A DNA stretch of 64,000 nucleotides, taken from assembly GCF_900107625.1 (NCBI RefSeq), contig NZ_FNQK01000010.1:62001-126000 (forward strand), read 5' to 3'. The notes beneath the pieces are model-generated. The model did no database searches, had not been told where the DNA came from, and was given only the letters and a program-made list of their open reading frames with translations. The translations under genes and the position numbers were made by a program. How positions within the stretch are numbered: the first letter of the stretch is position 1; each line of letters opens with the position of its first letter. This DNA is from Bizionia paragorgiae. GTDB taxonomy: Bacteria; Bacteroidota; Bacteroidia; Flavobacteriales; Flavobacteriaceae. Shown in pieces: positions 28,212 to 37,292 of the stretch.

Positions 28212-28219
28212 CAAAGATA
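28212..28219 (-). promoter_or_regulatory. Probable promoter of the 28180/27757 unit, -7 box
   Basis: Minus strand reads TATCTTTG (28219 to 28212), an exact TAnnTTTG, leaving a leader of about 25 nt to ATG 28180. No clear -33 TTG. Confidence 0.5.
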
Positions 28220-28689
28220 TCGCATAACACGATATGAAAATTATTTTGTTCACTAGGTTATGAACAATTACACCTGCCATGTTATGGCTTTTCATGACGA
28301 TATTATCCGTCTGTAAAGCTCTAGAAATCACTATGAGATACCACTAGTTTTGTAATAATTAATCAGATCATTTAGCTAACGCTGAAGAGATAAAACAACT
28401 GCAAACATTATAGCGCCTAAAATTGCAATTAGAGGGTCAGTATATTGTTGAAAAAACCTTTGTAAAATAAATTAATAAAAAGTTTATTGTGCATACAATT
28501 TAATCAGTCTCAAGCCGTTACAAGAGACGTAACATGAAAGGTTGAAAACAATTTATAATACAATTTTAACAAACTGATTTATAGCAGATTAAGAAATTAT
28601 TGTATATTCGCTTCGTTTTTAACCCCAACTTGAATTTCCCTTTAGCAAGTGATAGGTTAATTTTTAATTAAATAATAGATTAATAGTAT
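28220..28689. other. 470-nt gap without a convincing gene
   Basis: AT-rich stretch between divergent units. I see a short hairpin (GTCTC...GAGAC near 28511-28532) and a TATATTCG string near 28603-28610 that is one mismatch from a -7 box for the 28690 gene. An 18-codon ATG frame at 28260 has no supporting signals. No tRNA or conserved RNA recognised. Confidence 0.5.
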
Positions 28690-29598
28690 ATGAATAAACA
28701 CATTAAACGCAGTTGTTTTTTACTGCTTCTTTCCTTAAGCTTTTTAGCTAATGCACAACAGCAATTACCAATAGATTGTACAAGTGACATTGAGCACATT
28801 GCTCAATTACAAGATAGCTCACTTCAAGACATATTAAACACCGAAATAAATTCTAATGCGCAATGGAGGCGCTTAGTAGACTCTAAAAAGATGTCTATTG
28901 GAATTGTTGACCTTAGCGATGCATCGAATATAAGATATGCTGGGATTAATGATGAAAATATGATGTATGCGGCTAGTTTGCCTAAAATAGCTATTCTTTT
29001 GGCTGCCATGGATGCTATAGACAAAGGCGAGCTAAAAGATACTAAGGAAGTTAGAGATGATTTACGCTTAATGATAAGTAAATCTAACAATCAAGCTTCG
29101 ACGCGTATGATTGACCGCTTGGGTTATGAAAAAATAGAAGCCGTTTTACGAGCTCCAGAGACCAAGTTATACGACGAAAATGTAGGAGGAGGTTTATGGG
29201 TAGGTAAGCGCTATGCTGCTTCCGGTAAGCGTCACCCAGAGCCTTTAAAAGGATTAAGTCACGCAGCGACTACAAAGCAAGTGTGTAGTTTTTACTACCA
29301 ATTAGCCATGGGGAACCTAGTGAATACAAAACGCTCGAAAGAAATGTTAGAAATCATGAAAGACCCTGCCTTACACCATAAATTTGTAAATACATTAGAT
29401 CGCATTGCTCCAACGGCAAAGGTCTATAGAAAATCAGGTTCATGGAAAAACTTTCATTCAGATTCTGCATTAGTATGGGGACCAAATAGAAAATATATTA
29501 TCGTTGCTTTAATTGATGACAGTTATGGTGAACAAATTATGAGAAATTTGGTGGAACCATTAGATAAAGTCTTAAAAAAATCACGTTATTTACTGTAG
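28690..29598 (+). CDS. Exported class A beta-lactamase-like serine hydrolase
   Basis: 302 aa with a signal peptide (residues 1-22, ending FLANAQ). Penicillin-recognising motifs: S96-L-P-K99 (SxxK), a Ser-Asn motif at 130-134 (SKSNN), and KSGS near residue 258. The fold is that of class A beta-lactamases and DD-peptidase relatives, but the class A Glu166 loop is not obvious, so lactam hydrolysis is doubtful. It precedes the NTT-HEAT gene by 27 nt, on the same strand. A second, different serine hydrolase lies in the convergent unit. Confidence 0.8.
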   Translation: MNKHIKRSCFLLLLSLSFLANAQQQLPIDCTSDIEHIAQLQDSSLQDILNTEINSNAQWRRLVDSKKMSIGIVDLSDASNIRYAGINDENMMYAASLPKIAILLAAMDAIDKGELKDTKEVRDDLRLMISKSNNQASTRMIDRLGYEKIEAVLRAPETKLYDENVGGGLWVGKRYAASGKRHPEPLKGLSHAATTKQVCSFYYQLAMGNLVNTKRSKEMLEIMKDPALHHKFVNTLDRIAPTAKVYRKSGSWKNFHSDSALVWGPNRKYIIVALIDDSYGEQIMRNLVEPLDKVLKKSRYLL

Positions 29599-29625
29599 AA
29601 ACAACCAACAGTAATTAAAGACGAC

Positions 29626-32460
29626 GTGTTAAAACAAGTATTACACAAAACATTTGGATTAAGAGATGGTGAAATACACATCTCTTTTTTAATGCAATTG
29701 TATGTGTTTTTAATTATTACGGTTTTACTCATTGTAAAGCCAACCGTCAACGCACTTTTCTTATCGCGTCTAGGTGCAGAGCATCTTCCGTATGGTTATA
29801 TCTTAGTTGCAGGTATAGCTGTAATTACTTCTTATTTTTACAATAAGGCACTGCGAAAGTTTTCAATTCTTAATGTCACCATTATTTCATTGATCAGCTT
29901 TAGTCTTAGCTTTATTTTACTGAGTGTTTTTATTCAATTCGCGCTTTTAAATGATGTATTACTCTACATTTATTATTTAGGGGTTTCACTTTTCGCAGTA
30001 ATTGCCACCTCACAATTTTGGATTTTAGCTAATATGGTTTATAATTCAAGAGAAGCCAAGCGCATCTTTGGTTTTATTGGTGCCGGAGCAATTGCGGGAG
30101 GTATATTTGGAGGCTATCTTACCAGTATTATTGCCTCTAATTTCGGAAACAAGACTGTCGTACTCTTAGCAGGACTATTAATTTTATTGTGCATTCCTAT
30201 TTTAAAGAAAATCTGGAAACTGCGCATTCGTAAAATGAACATCTATGTCCGTAAACAACGTAAAGCAAATAAAACAGATGTCGAGGATTCTTCGATTATC
30301 TTAATTTCTAAATCAAAACACTTAACCTATCTTGCCTTTATTACAGGAATAGGAGTAGTGGTTGCTAAATTAGTCGACTTTCAGTTTAGTGATTTTGCGT
30401 ATAAAGCCATTAGTGATCCTGATGAGCTTGCAACCTTTTTCGGATTCTGGTTTTCTACATTTAATGTTATTGCTCTAGTGCTTCAGCTGTTTTTAACTAA
30501 CCGTATACTGAGTAAGTTAGGCGTGTCATCGACACTACTTATTTTACCTTTAGGTATAGCTTTAGGCTGCTTATTGTTTTTAACCTTTCCAGAATTATGG
30601 GTGCTTGTAATTATTAAGGGGATAGATGGGAGTTTTAAACAATCCCTCAACAAAGCAGCAGTTGAATTGTCTATTTTACCCATTCCATTACTTATAAAAA
30701 ACCAAGCTAAATCGTTTATAGATGTCGTTGTAGATAGTATTGCCACAGGAATCTCTGGCTTCATGTTACTTTTCTTAATTCGACGTTTAGAGCTCAGTAG
30801 TTCCTACATCACCGTTATTGTATTACTCTTTGTATTTGTTTGGATTATATTAATTTATAGACTTCGAGAGGCCTATTACGAATCATTTCGTGAAAATATT
30901 CAAAGAAATATTTCTGTAGACTCTAAAAGTAAGAAGAAGCAGAAAAACGACACTACAATTAGTGTGGCTCTAGATATTTTAAATAATGGTAATGAAGAAG
31001 ATATTATTGCTTTACTAAAACATATTAGTAGCTACAAATTAAGAAATTTAAAACCTAATGTCATTCATTTATTAGATCATGACTCTCATGATGTTAAAAA
31101 TGAAGCTATTAAACATTTATATGACTACGATAAGGGTACAGCGATAGAGAAAGTACAGCAATTAGTATATATTAAAAATGATGCTCTTGTATTAACAGCC
31201 TTAGAGTATATTTTAAACCACTCGTCATTATCAGAAGAACATTTTTTCAATAAATATTTAGACAATCAAAGTGATTACATTGCTAATGCAGCTTTACTAT
31301 GCTTAGCTAAAGAAGCATCAAACAACCAACATATAGCAAATCGCTTTCAGTTGGAAACTCGTATTCAGAATAGAGTACGGTATTTAAATTCCCCAGAAGG
31401 CTTTAGCAGAAAAGAGGCTGTAGGAGAGCTATTAATTACCATTGCTTATTCCGGAATAGAAAAGTATTACCCTTTTATTTCCGTCCATTTAAATAATAGA
31501 AACCCCTTTATAGTGGCCAAAGCGATTAAAGCCGCAGGGCTAACCAGCCATCAAAAATATATACTCCCCTTGTTAGAGTACATTGATGATGCGGAGCAGC
31601 GCAAAAATGCTATTAAGGCTTTAAAAGAATTTGGACCGCAAATTATAGACACTATTTTAGAATTAGAAAAAAATGAAACCCTTAAGGATAATATTAAACA
31701 ACATTTACCACGTGTAATCGAAGCGTTTAAAACCCAGGACGCGGTAAAAGTATTGTTTAGACTCATGCGAAGTCGTGATATTATTATCCGTTTAGAAGCC
31801 GTAAAATCGCTAATTAAACTAAAGAATAATAACAGTGCCTTAGATTTTAATAAACGCCTTCTTAAAAGTTTAATCTTTAAAGAAAGTAAATATTATAAAA
31901 CGACAGTGAATGCTATGCTGTCAGTGCGTTATAACATTGAACAGTATAAAGATAACGACGCGTTAACGGATAAAGACACCGAAATTTTACTTGCACGACA
32001 AAGTATTGAAGAGCTTTTAAAGCAACAACAACATCAAAGTTTAAAATGCATTTTTAAGCTGTTAAGTCTGCTGTATTATGAAGATGACATTGAAGTAACC
32101 TATGCCGGAGTCATTAGCGACGTTAAAGAAGCCCGTGTTAACGCCTTAGAGTTTTTAGATAATCTGATTCAAAACGATTTAAAACGGCGTTTATTTCCTT
32201 TAATAGAACACTTTGTAATAGATGAAGATGCTTATGACACCTCTGTTTTAAAGTTAAAACGACTACCAGAAAAAGCCTATATCAATATCTTATTAAAGAG
32301 TAGAGGTAAGAAGATAAAACTTGAGGTTTTAAATCTTATAAAACAGCTAGAAGATGTGAGCTATCTTCCCATTGTACTACCTTATAAAAAACATAGAAAT
32401 AAAGAGGTTAAGTTTTTTGCCTACGACACCATAAACAGCTTACAAGAATTGCAAGCTTAA
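29626..32460 (+). CDS. NTT-type nucleotide carrier fused to HEAT-like repeats
   Basis: 944 aa. Residues 1-415 hold about 12 membrane helices with the signature of ATP/ADP (NTT/TlcA) carriers: FWILANMVYNSREAKR (131-146) followed by a glycine-rich helix, and a second-half block near 335-370 (SFKQSLNKAAVELSILPIP, KSFID). Residues about 440-944 are cytosolic helical repeats of HEAT type with recurring LLDHDSHDVKNEAIKHL-like units. The start is GTG at 29626; the first ATG lies at residue 23, inside helix 1. The ends overlap: its stop and the stop of the convergent gene share bases 32457-32460. Substrate and direction cannot be read from sequence. Confidence 0.8.
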   Translation: MLKQVLHKTFGLRDGEIHISFLMQLYVFLIITVLLIVKPTVNALFLSRLGAEHLPYGYILVAGIAVITSYFYNKALRKFSILNVTIISLISFSLSFILLSVFIQFALLNDVLLYIYYLGVSLFAVIATSQFWILANMVYNSREAKRIFGFIGAGAIAGGIFGGYLTSIIASNFGNKTVVLLAGLLILLCIPILKKIWKLRIRKMNIYVRKQRKANKTDVEDSSIILISKSKHLTYLAFITGIGVVVAKLVDFQFSDFAYKAISDPDELATFFGFWFSTFNVIALVLQLFLTNRILSKLGVSSTLLILPLGIALGCLLFLTFPELWVLVIIKGIDGSFKQSLNKAAVELSILPIPLLIKNQAKSFIDVVVDSIATGISGFMLLFLIRRLELSSSYITVIVLLFVFVWIILIYRLREAYYESFRENIQRNISVDSKSKKKQKNDTTISVALDILNNGNEEDIIALLKHISSYKLRNLKPNVIHLLDHDSHDVKNEAIKHLYDYDKGTAIEKVQQLVYIKNDALVLTALEYILNHSSLSEEHFFNKYLDNQSDYIANAALLCLAKEASNNQHIANRFQLETRIQNRVRYLNSPEGFSRKEAVGELLITIAYSGIEKYYPFISVHLNNRNPFIVAKAIKAAGLTSHQKYILPLLEYIDDAEQRKNAIKALKEFGPQIIDTILELEKNETLKDNIKQHLPRVIEAFKTQDAVKVLFRLMRSRDIIIRLEAVKSLIKLKNNNSALDFNKRLLKSLIFKESKYYKTTVNAMLSVRYNIEQYKDNDALTDKDTEILLARQSIEELLKQQQHQSLKCIFKLLSLLYYEDDIEVTYAGVISDVKEARVNALEFLDNLIQNDLKRRLFPLIEHFVIDEDAYDTSVLKLKRLPEKAYINILLKSRGKKIKLEVLNLIKQLEDVSYLPIVLPYKKHRNKEVKFFAYDTINSLQELQA

Positions 32461-33773
32461 TTCCCAGAATCGTCAGCATCATCTTTGTACACTTCTTCTT
32501 TTACTTCTGTTTTGTTGTCTTTATTATTTTTATTGATGATATCGTCAATTTTACTAGCTAGATACATATGCGCTCCTGCAGAATTCTTATTCAACACGTT
32601 AGACATTAAGCAGACAATATATTTTGTGCCATTAGGATGTTCTACGATGATAACCGAATTCATATAATTAAATACATTACCCGCATAGTCACTACAGTTT
32701 GGATTTTTGGTACGGTCACATTTATAATAACTTCCCGATTTAAAATAAACGGCTGCGCTATCCAAACGCGGTGATCTCGCATAGCGAATACGTCTATCGG
32801 TACTATAAAGCAAGCGTTTCATTTCTAAGCTTGTTTCGTGATCGACTATAGCGCCTTGTTCTAGCTTTACTAAAAATTGCATTAACCCTTTTGGCGTTCC
32901 AATACTACCACCTTTGCGTCCTACATACTTTTCTGGACCACGTGTAAACAGTCCGCCTAATTTCCAATCATTTTCAGCGATTCCCATATTTAATAAAGGT
33001 TCATTAACAACGGCATGCGCCAAGTTAGTTAACGAATCTCTAGAGGTTTCTTTAAAAAATGCATCCGTTTTTTCTTGGTTAAGGAAAAAATACTCCGAAC
33101 CAAAGGCACGCATTAACATAGCTTCACGATACACCACACTAGCGGCACCATTATTACTTACAGACACCATGTGATCTAACCATTCGTATAGAGAAAACTC
33201 ATCACTTGCCACCACGCGTCGTTTTGTTAGTTTGTTTTTCTCAATATCGTAAACAGGAATGGTGTGGTGATCTCCAGTTCCCCAATACCCAGAAGTTACT
33301 CGAGTGTTTTTAAGGTAAAAAGCACGATCTTCCCAAGAATCAGGACACAATTCGCTAAGCTCCGTCATTAAAGCGACTAAAACCGCTAATTTCCCTACAC
33401 TTCCAGGTTGATACCCTACATGCTCGCGATAAGCCGCATACTTTAAATCTTCAGGATTACTCATATCTAAAATTGCTGCCGAATAACCACTACCAGGAAA
33501 CAATGCACGAACCTCTTTTGTAAACGCGTCATCTTCCTTTAATAGCACATCCATACTATCTTTAGATCGCGATTTTAAATTGAGTTTAATGTCTGCCAAG
33601 TTTAAATAAGCTCCAGCTGGAATTCTGTTGTACGGAATACTGTCGACTTGAATTTTTCTTAAATGGTAGAGTCTTGAAATACCGGTAGACTCATAACCAT
33701 CAATAGGGTAGGAGATAAAACCGAAGGACAAGATTATACAAAAACTTATGGTAAAATAGAATAGTTTTTTCAT
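32457..33773 (-). CDS. Second exported beta-lactamase-like serine hydrolase
   Basis: 438 aa with an N-terminal signal or anchor (residues 1-21). SxxK is S125-V-G-K128, SxN is S206-N207-N208, and KSG follows near residue 350. It is longer than the 28690 protein: an extra N-terminal region of about 90 residues and a charged C-terminal tail (KNNKDNKTEVKEEVYKDD). Four Cys are visible in the mature protein: C143, a pair in YYKCDRTKNPNC and one in IVCLMS, as in some exported enzymes. Its ATG overlaps the stop of the upstream dikinase gene (TAATG), so the two are translated together. Confidence 0.8.
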   Translation of the reverse strand: MKKLFYFTISFCIILSFGFISYPIDGYESTGISRLYHLRKIQVDSIPYNRIPAGAYLNLADIKLNLKSRSKDSMDVLLKEDDAFTKEVRALFPGSGYSAAILDMSNPEDLKYAAYREHVGYQPGSVGKLAVLVALMTELSELCPDSWEDRAFYLKNTRVTSGYWGTGDHHTIPVYDIEKNKLTKRRVVASDEFSLYEWLDHMVSVSNNGAASVVYREAMLMRAFGSEYFFLNQEKTDAFFKETSRDSLTNLAHAVVNEPLLNMGIAENDWKLGGLFTRGPEKYVGRKGGSIGTPKGLMQFLVKLEQGAIVDHETSLEMKRLLYSTDRRIRYARSPRLDSAAVYFKSGSYYKCDRTKNPNCSDYAGNVFNYMNSVIIVEHPNGTKYIVCLMSNVLNKNSAGAHMYLASKIDDIINKNNKDNKTEVKEEVYKDDADDSGN

Positions 33774-36694
33774 TAGTATAGCGCCGTGGATAAAGCCACG
33801 TGTTTATTTAAATTAATATTAGGCGAAATAGATATCAAATATTCTGAACTTTTAGCTTGCTTGTTTTCTACAAAAGGGCGGATTTGAAACAGCCACAGTT
33901 TATCGTCTTTAAAACCAAATTCTACATCATAGGCTTGATCTGCATCAGATGTGTTTCCTACTGTTTCCCTGATTGTTTTTGCTAATACTCGAATATCCTC
34001 TATATTTTTTTCATTTAATATAGGAGCGTTGTACGACGTGTAATAGGTTTTTGTCCCACCAACACTTGGTAATCGAATGTAATTAGGTTGTCTTGCAGGC
34101 GCCAATAATTCAGAGCTGTTTTTAGTAATTAATCGCGTTTCTGCCGATTGTCCGTCGACAGCACCACCAGCGCCACGGCTGAAAGCAACTGTTAAGTCGT
34201 TAGCATTACCTGTATTAATTCCTTTAGTAATCATAACTCCAGAATAATCTACATCGACACTTGGAATGATTAAAATAGAAGGGAAAACGTTCTCCGGATT
34301 CGATAAATACTTTTGCCTCCATTTAAAACTACGTTCGGTATAGGCAGAAGCCCAAACCTGCTTGATTCCTTTTAAAATAGCTTCCTCCGAAACGATATTA
34401 AATAAGGTCAAGTTTAAACCAGCGCCGGTAAACTCTTTAAGGTCCTCCATATTAGTATCACTTCTTAAAAACACGGGCACTGTCCCTAACGCACCATTAA
34501 AAGCGTCTTTAAAACTAGCTTTTATATCCTTTTCAAAAGCGCTACTTAAAGGCATCGCTATAATAGCTTTATGTAATTTGGTTAAGTTTTCTAATTGAAA
34601 AGCTTCTATACTTGCTTCATCTGTATTCTCTACACGCATAGCTTCCGCTTTTAAAAACGTATCGGTTAAATAGGTCCAATAGCTTTTTCCTTCGCCAGGC
34701 ATTTGTTGATCCATATGCGATCTAAACACACCAAAGGGAATCACCAAACCTTCTACTACTTGTTCCGGAAATAAGTGTTTAAGCTCTCCCAAGTTTGCAG
34801 CTTTAGGACCGCATAGTTTTCCCGAGTTAACGGCACGTACATCACGCATATTTAAAACTTCATTGGTATCCAATTTAATATCTTCAACAGGGACTGCTAT
34901 TCTATTTTTAGTTTTTTCGGTTTTAGAAAACAAGTCTTTTTCCTCTTCAGTCATATCGCCTTCCACTTTTAAAATAACATGGCCTTGGTTAGACACTGCG
35001 TAGAACACATTTTTACCGTCGTAAGCTTTTAAATCCTTTAGATTCTCGTAGGATAAGGCTGCGTTTGGAATACCTAAATTCCGTGCTAACAGTTGCACAT
35101 GGGATACTAAATTCCCTTCTGAAACGGTCATAATACCTGCTACAGGCTTTAAATCGGAAGGCGGTTTTTCAAAAATATAAATGTTATTAGAGTTTACGTT
35201 AACTTCTTCGGGGTTTCCGTCTACAACCATGAGTTTCCCAAAGGCGTACCCCGGATTTAACCCGCGAATTGCTGTTTGATTTTTAAGGTCTACAACGGCA
35301 TTATTAATGTTTGAAAGCTTCGCGATTAACGCTCCTAATTCACTCACTTCTTCACCAAGGTTTAACGAGATACTACTACGTACTTTGTCGTCTATAAAAC
35401 CATAGGCAAGTGGTTCGAATTTAGTATAGGTATTTACTTCCTCTTGATAATTTGCTTTAACCATTGTCGTTGTCCATTCTACAATACTACGACTCACATT
35501 AAGCACAGCGTGCAGTGTTTTTAATGTTGTTTTTTCTCCAGAAATCTGTGGTAATAATTGCGATTCGATGGCATCATACTCCCAAGATTCAATTAAACCA
35601 GTTCCTAAAGTAGCGCAAGCTAAAGTGTTTATTTTATATAAGTTATCGATTATATTTTCTGACTCCCATTCTTGTGATTCTTTTAATAAAGTATTTTCTA
35701 ATTGTATAGATAAGTCTAAAATTGCTAGTCGGTTTTTACTGTATTTAAAATCGGTAATATGCGTTCTTATTGTATATAAAACGTTGGCTATTGCCGAAGA
35801 TATTTGTTCTGGAGTAGAAGCTTGGGTATAGTCTTTTAGAAAGTTTGAAACACTAAGTGTCGCTTCATTTTTTTCGGTAATTTTTGATAAATCATCTTGT
35901 AAAACCTTAAAATCGATAGGAGCATAAAAGGCTTGCATCGTTTTTACTAATGCTTCAAACGCAGTTAATTCCTCTGCTTTCAATACAGATGCCTTGGTTT
36001 TAAGATAGTTGTTTACAAGTTTTATATCCGAGACTTCTGGCTGGCCATGAATTTTAATTCTGATATCCATAAACGACGGATGGTCTTCAGATAATAGTTT
36101 AGACTGACTACGCATGAGTTGCGCTATATTATCATCTCCGCTATGGGGAATATCTTTTAAACTTTGGCGTATTAAATAGTAATTTTGAATAATGAAGTCA
36201 TCATCCTTTAAGATTTGAATAAAAAAGTCTTTACCCCATGTTTCTTCATCTTCCGATTGGATAGCACCACGGTAAAATTGTGCTTTTCTAAGTACCCATC
36301 CATTATCAACACTACTTAAGTATTTTCCTATTTGATATTGCTTTAAACGACTAAAATTAGCATTGCGATCTAAAAACTCTTTTGGGGATAAGCCTGCTAA
36401 AATTTCACCAAAAAATAAGTGATTACTACGTCTTAACTGTAGTGCTGACGCCTTAAAACTTGCGTGTTGTATTCCGCCTCCAATAGCGTCTGGACAAGGA
36501 TCTTTAGGCTCTCTTTCTGTGCCGTCTTCACAAAACCATTTAATACGATGGTAGGGGCCACGTGGATCATCCTTATAAGTTGAAATCAACTGTGATATCT
36601 CCTGAGGCGTTCGTTCTTGTGAATAGGTCTTTAGCGTAAAACAATTGGCAATAAGAAATAGAGCTACAAATTTAAGTGTATTCATAAAGTGCAT
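33773..36694 (-). CDS. Exported PEP-utilizer/PPDK-type dikinase-like protein
   Basis: 973 aa with a signal peptide (about 1-25, ending TYSQ); ATG 36685 would shorten it by three residues. Residues 30-470 are mostly helical, with a Cys pair at 55 and 67. A phosphohistidine (PEP-utiliser mobile) domain lies at about 475-580 with H532 in SEGNLVSHVQLLARNLGIP. A PPDK N-type ATP-binding domain follows at about 615-945: GPKAANLGELK, FLRSDTNMEDLKEFTGAG, SGVMIT and VEFGFKDDKLWLFQIRPF. Having His before ATP domain matches plant glucan/phosphoglucan water dikinases rather than PPDK or PEP synthase, and no PEP/pyruvate-binding barrel is present. Activity and acceptor are unknown. Confidence 0.8.
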   Translation of the reverse strand: MHFMNTLKFVALFLIANCFTLKTYSQERTPQEISQLISTYKDDPRGPYHRIKWFCEDGTEREPKDPCPDAIGGGIQHASFKASALQLRRSNHLFFGEILAGLSPKEFLDRNANFSRLKQYQIGKYLSSVDNGWVLRKAQFYRGAIQSEDEETWGKDFFIQILKDDDFIIQNYYLIRQSLKDIPHSGDDNIAQLMRSQSKLLSEDHPSFMDIRIKIHGQPEVSDIKLVNNYLKTKASVLKAEELTAFEALVKTMQAFYAPIDFKVLQDDLSKITEKNEATLSVSNFLKDYTQASTPEQISSAIANVLYTIRTHITDFKYSKNRLAILDLSIQLENTLLKESQEWESENIIDNLYKINTLACATLGTGLIESWEYDAIESQLLPQISGEKTTLKTLHAVLNVSRSIVEWTTTMVKANYQEEVNTYTKFEPLAYGFIDDKVRSSISLNLGEEVSELGALIAKLSNINNAVVDLKNQTAIRGLNPGYAFGKLMVVDGNPEEVNVNSNNIYIFEKPPSDLKPVAGIMTVSEGNLVSHVQLLARNLGIPNAALSYENLKDLKAYDGKNVFYAVSNQGHVILKVEGDMTEEEKDLFSKTEKTKNRIAVPVEDIKLDTNEVLNMRDVRAVNSGKLCGPKAANLGELKHLFPEQVVEGLVIPFGVFRSHMDQQMPGEGKSYWTYLTDTFLKAEAMRVENTDEASIEAFQLENLTKLHKAIIAMPLSSAFEKDIKASFKDAFNGALGTVPVFLRSDTNMEDLKEFTGAGLNLTLFNIVSEEAILKGIKQVWASAYTERSFKWRQKYLSNPENVFPSILIIPSVDVDYSGVMITKGINTGNANDLTVAFSRGAGGAVDGQSAETRLITKNSSELLAPARQPNYIRLPSVGGTKTYYTSYNAPILNEKNIEDIRVLAKTIRETVGNTSDADQAYDVEFGFKDDKLWLFQIRPFVENKQAKSSEYLISISPNINLNKHVALSTALY

Positions 36695-36870
36695 TATAGC
36701 GGTTAGTTAGTGTATGTATTTAAAAATACAATAATAAACCATAAAATAACGCTGAAATACTCCAAAAGCATTAAATATTAGCTCTTTTCATAAAAATTAA
36801 AGCACATTGTATCTTACCGTTATAAATAACACGTCCTTTAAACTAGTTGTTTTTTTATGATTACGACTAC

Positions 36871-37155
36871 TTACTGCGCTAACGGCTTAAAGTATTTATG
36901 GTCTGCATAAAAGGTTCCGAAAGGTAATAAGGAACATAATATGATGATAAAAAATGCTTTATTATCCCATTTGTAAGTAGCCCTTAAAAAGATAGCAAAA
37001 GCGACATAGGCTACAAATAGTAAACCATGCGGCATGCCTAGCATTTTTACGTATTGCGGATCGTTAGCAAGGTATTTTAATGGGGTTGCAATAAATAAAA
37101 GTAGGATGTATGATAACCCCTCTAAAAACGCAATTATTCTAAACGTACTAAGCAT
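36871..37155 (-). CDS. DUF3817 membrane protein
   Basis: 94 aa from ATG 37155; a TTG at 37173 would add MKKKIF. Three membrane segments. The DUF3817 signature is clear: FRIIAFLEGLSYILLLFIATPLKY, MPHGLLFVAYV and a PFGTFYAD end. The same domain is found near the YqaE and MFS families but its role is not known. It stands alone. Confidence 0.85.
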   Translation of the reverse strand: MLSTFRIIAFLEGLSYILLLFIATPLKYLANDPQYVKMLGMPHGLLFVAYVAFAIFLRATYKWDNKAFFIIILCSLLPFGTFYADHKYFKPLAQ

Positions 37156-37268
37156 GAAAATTTTTTTTTTCAAAGCTAAGAATAAGCCGGCATTGGTACA
37201 AGTATTATTGGTCGTTTTTGTATCTATTAAAATTTAATAATAAAAGGAATTTTCTATTATTGAAACTG

Positions 37269-37276
37269 TATTTTTG
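37269..37276 (+). promoter_or_regulatory. Probable promoter of the 37293 helicase, -7 box
   Basis: TATTTTTG, exact TAnnTTTG, 16 nt before ATG 37293. This argues against the longer in-frame extension that starts at 37218. Confidence 0.5.
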
Positions 37277-37292
37277 CAGTTCAAATAAAATT

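Noticed and set aside
28260-28316. 18-codon frame starting MNNYTC in the gap before the serine hydrolase
   Set aside because: No leader-peptide codon run, no following terminator, and no conservation evidence; likely chance.
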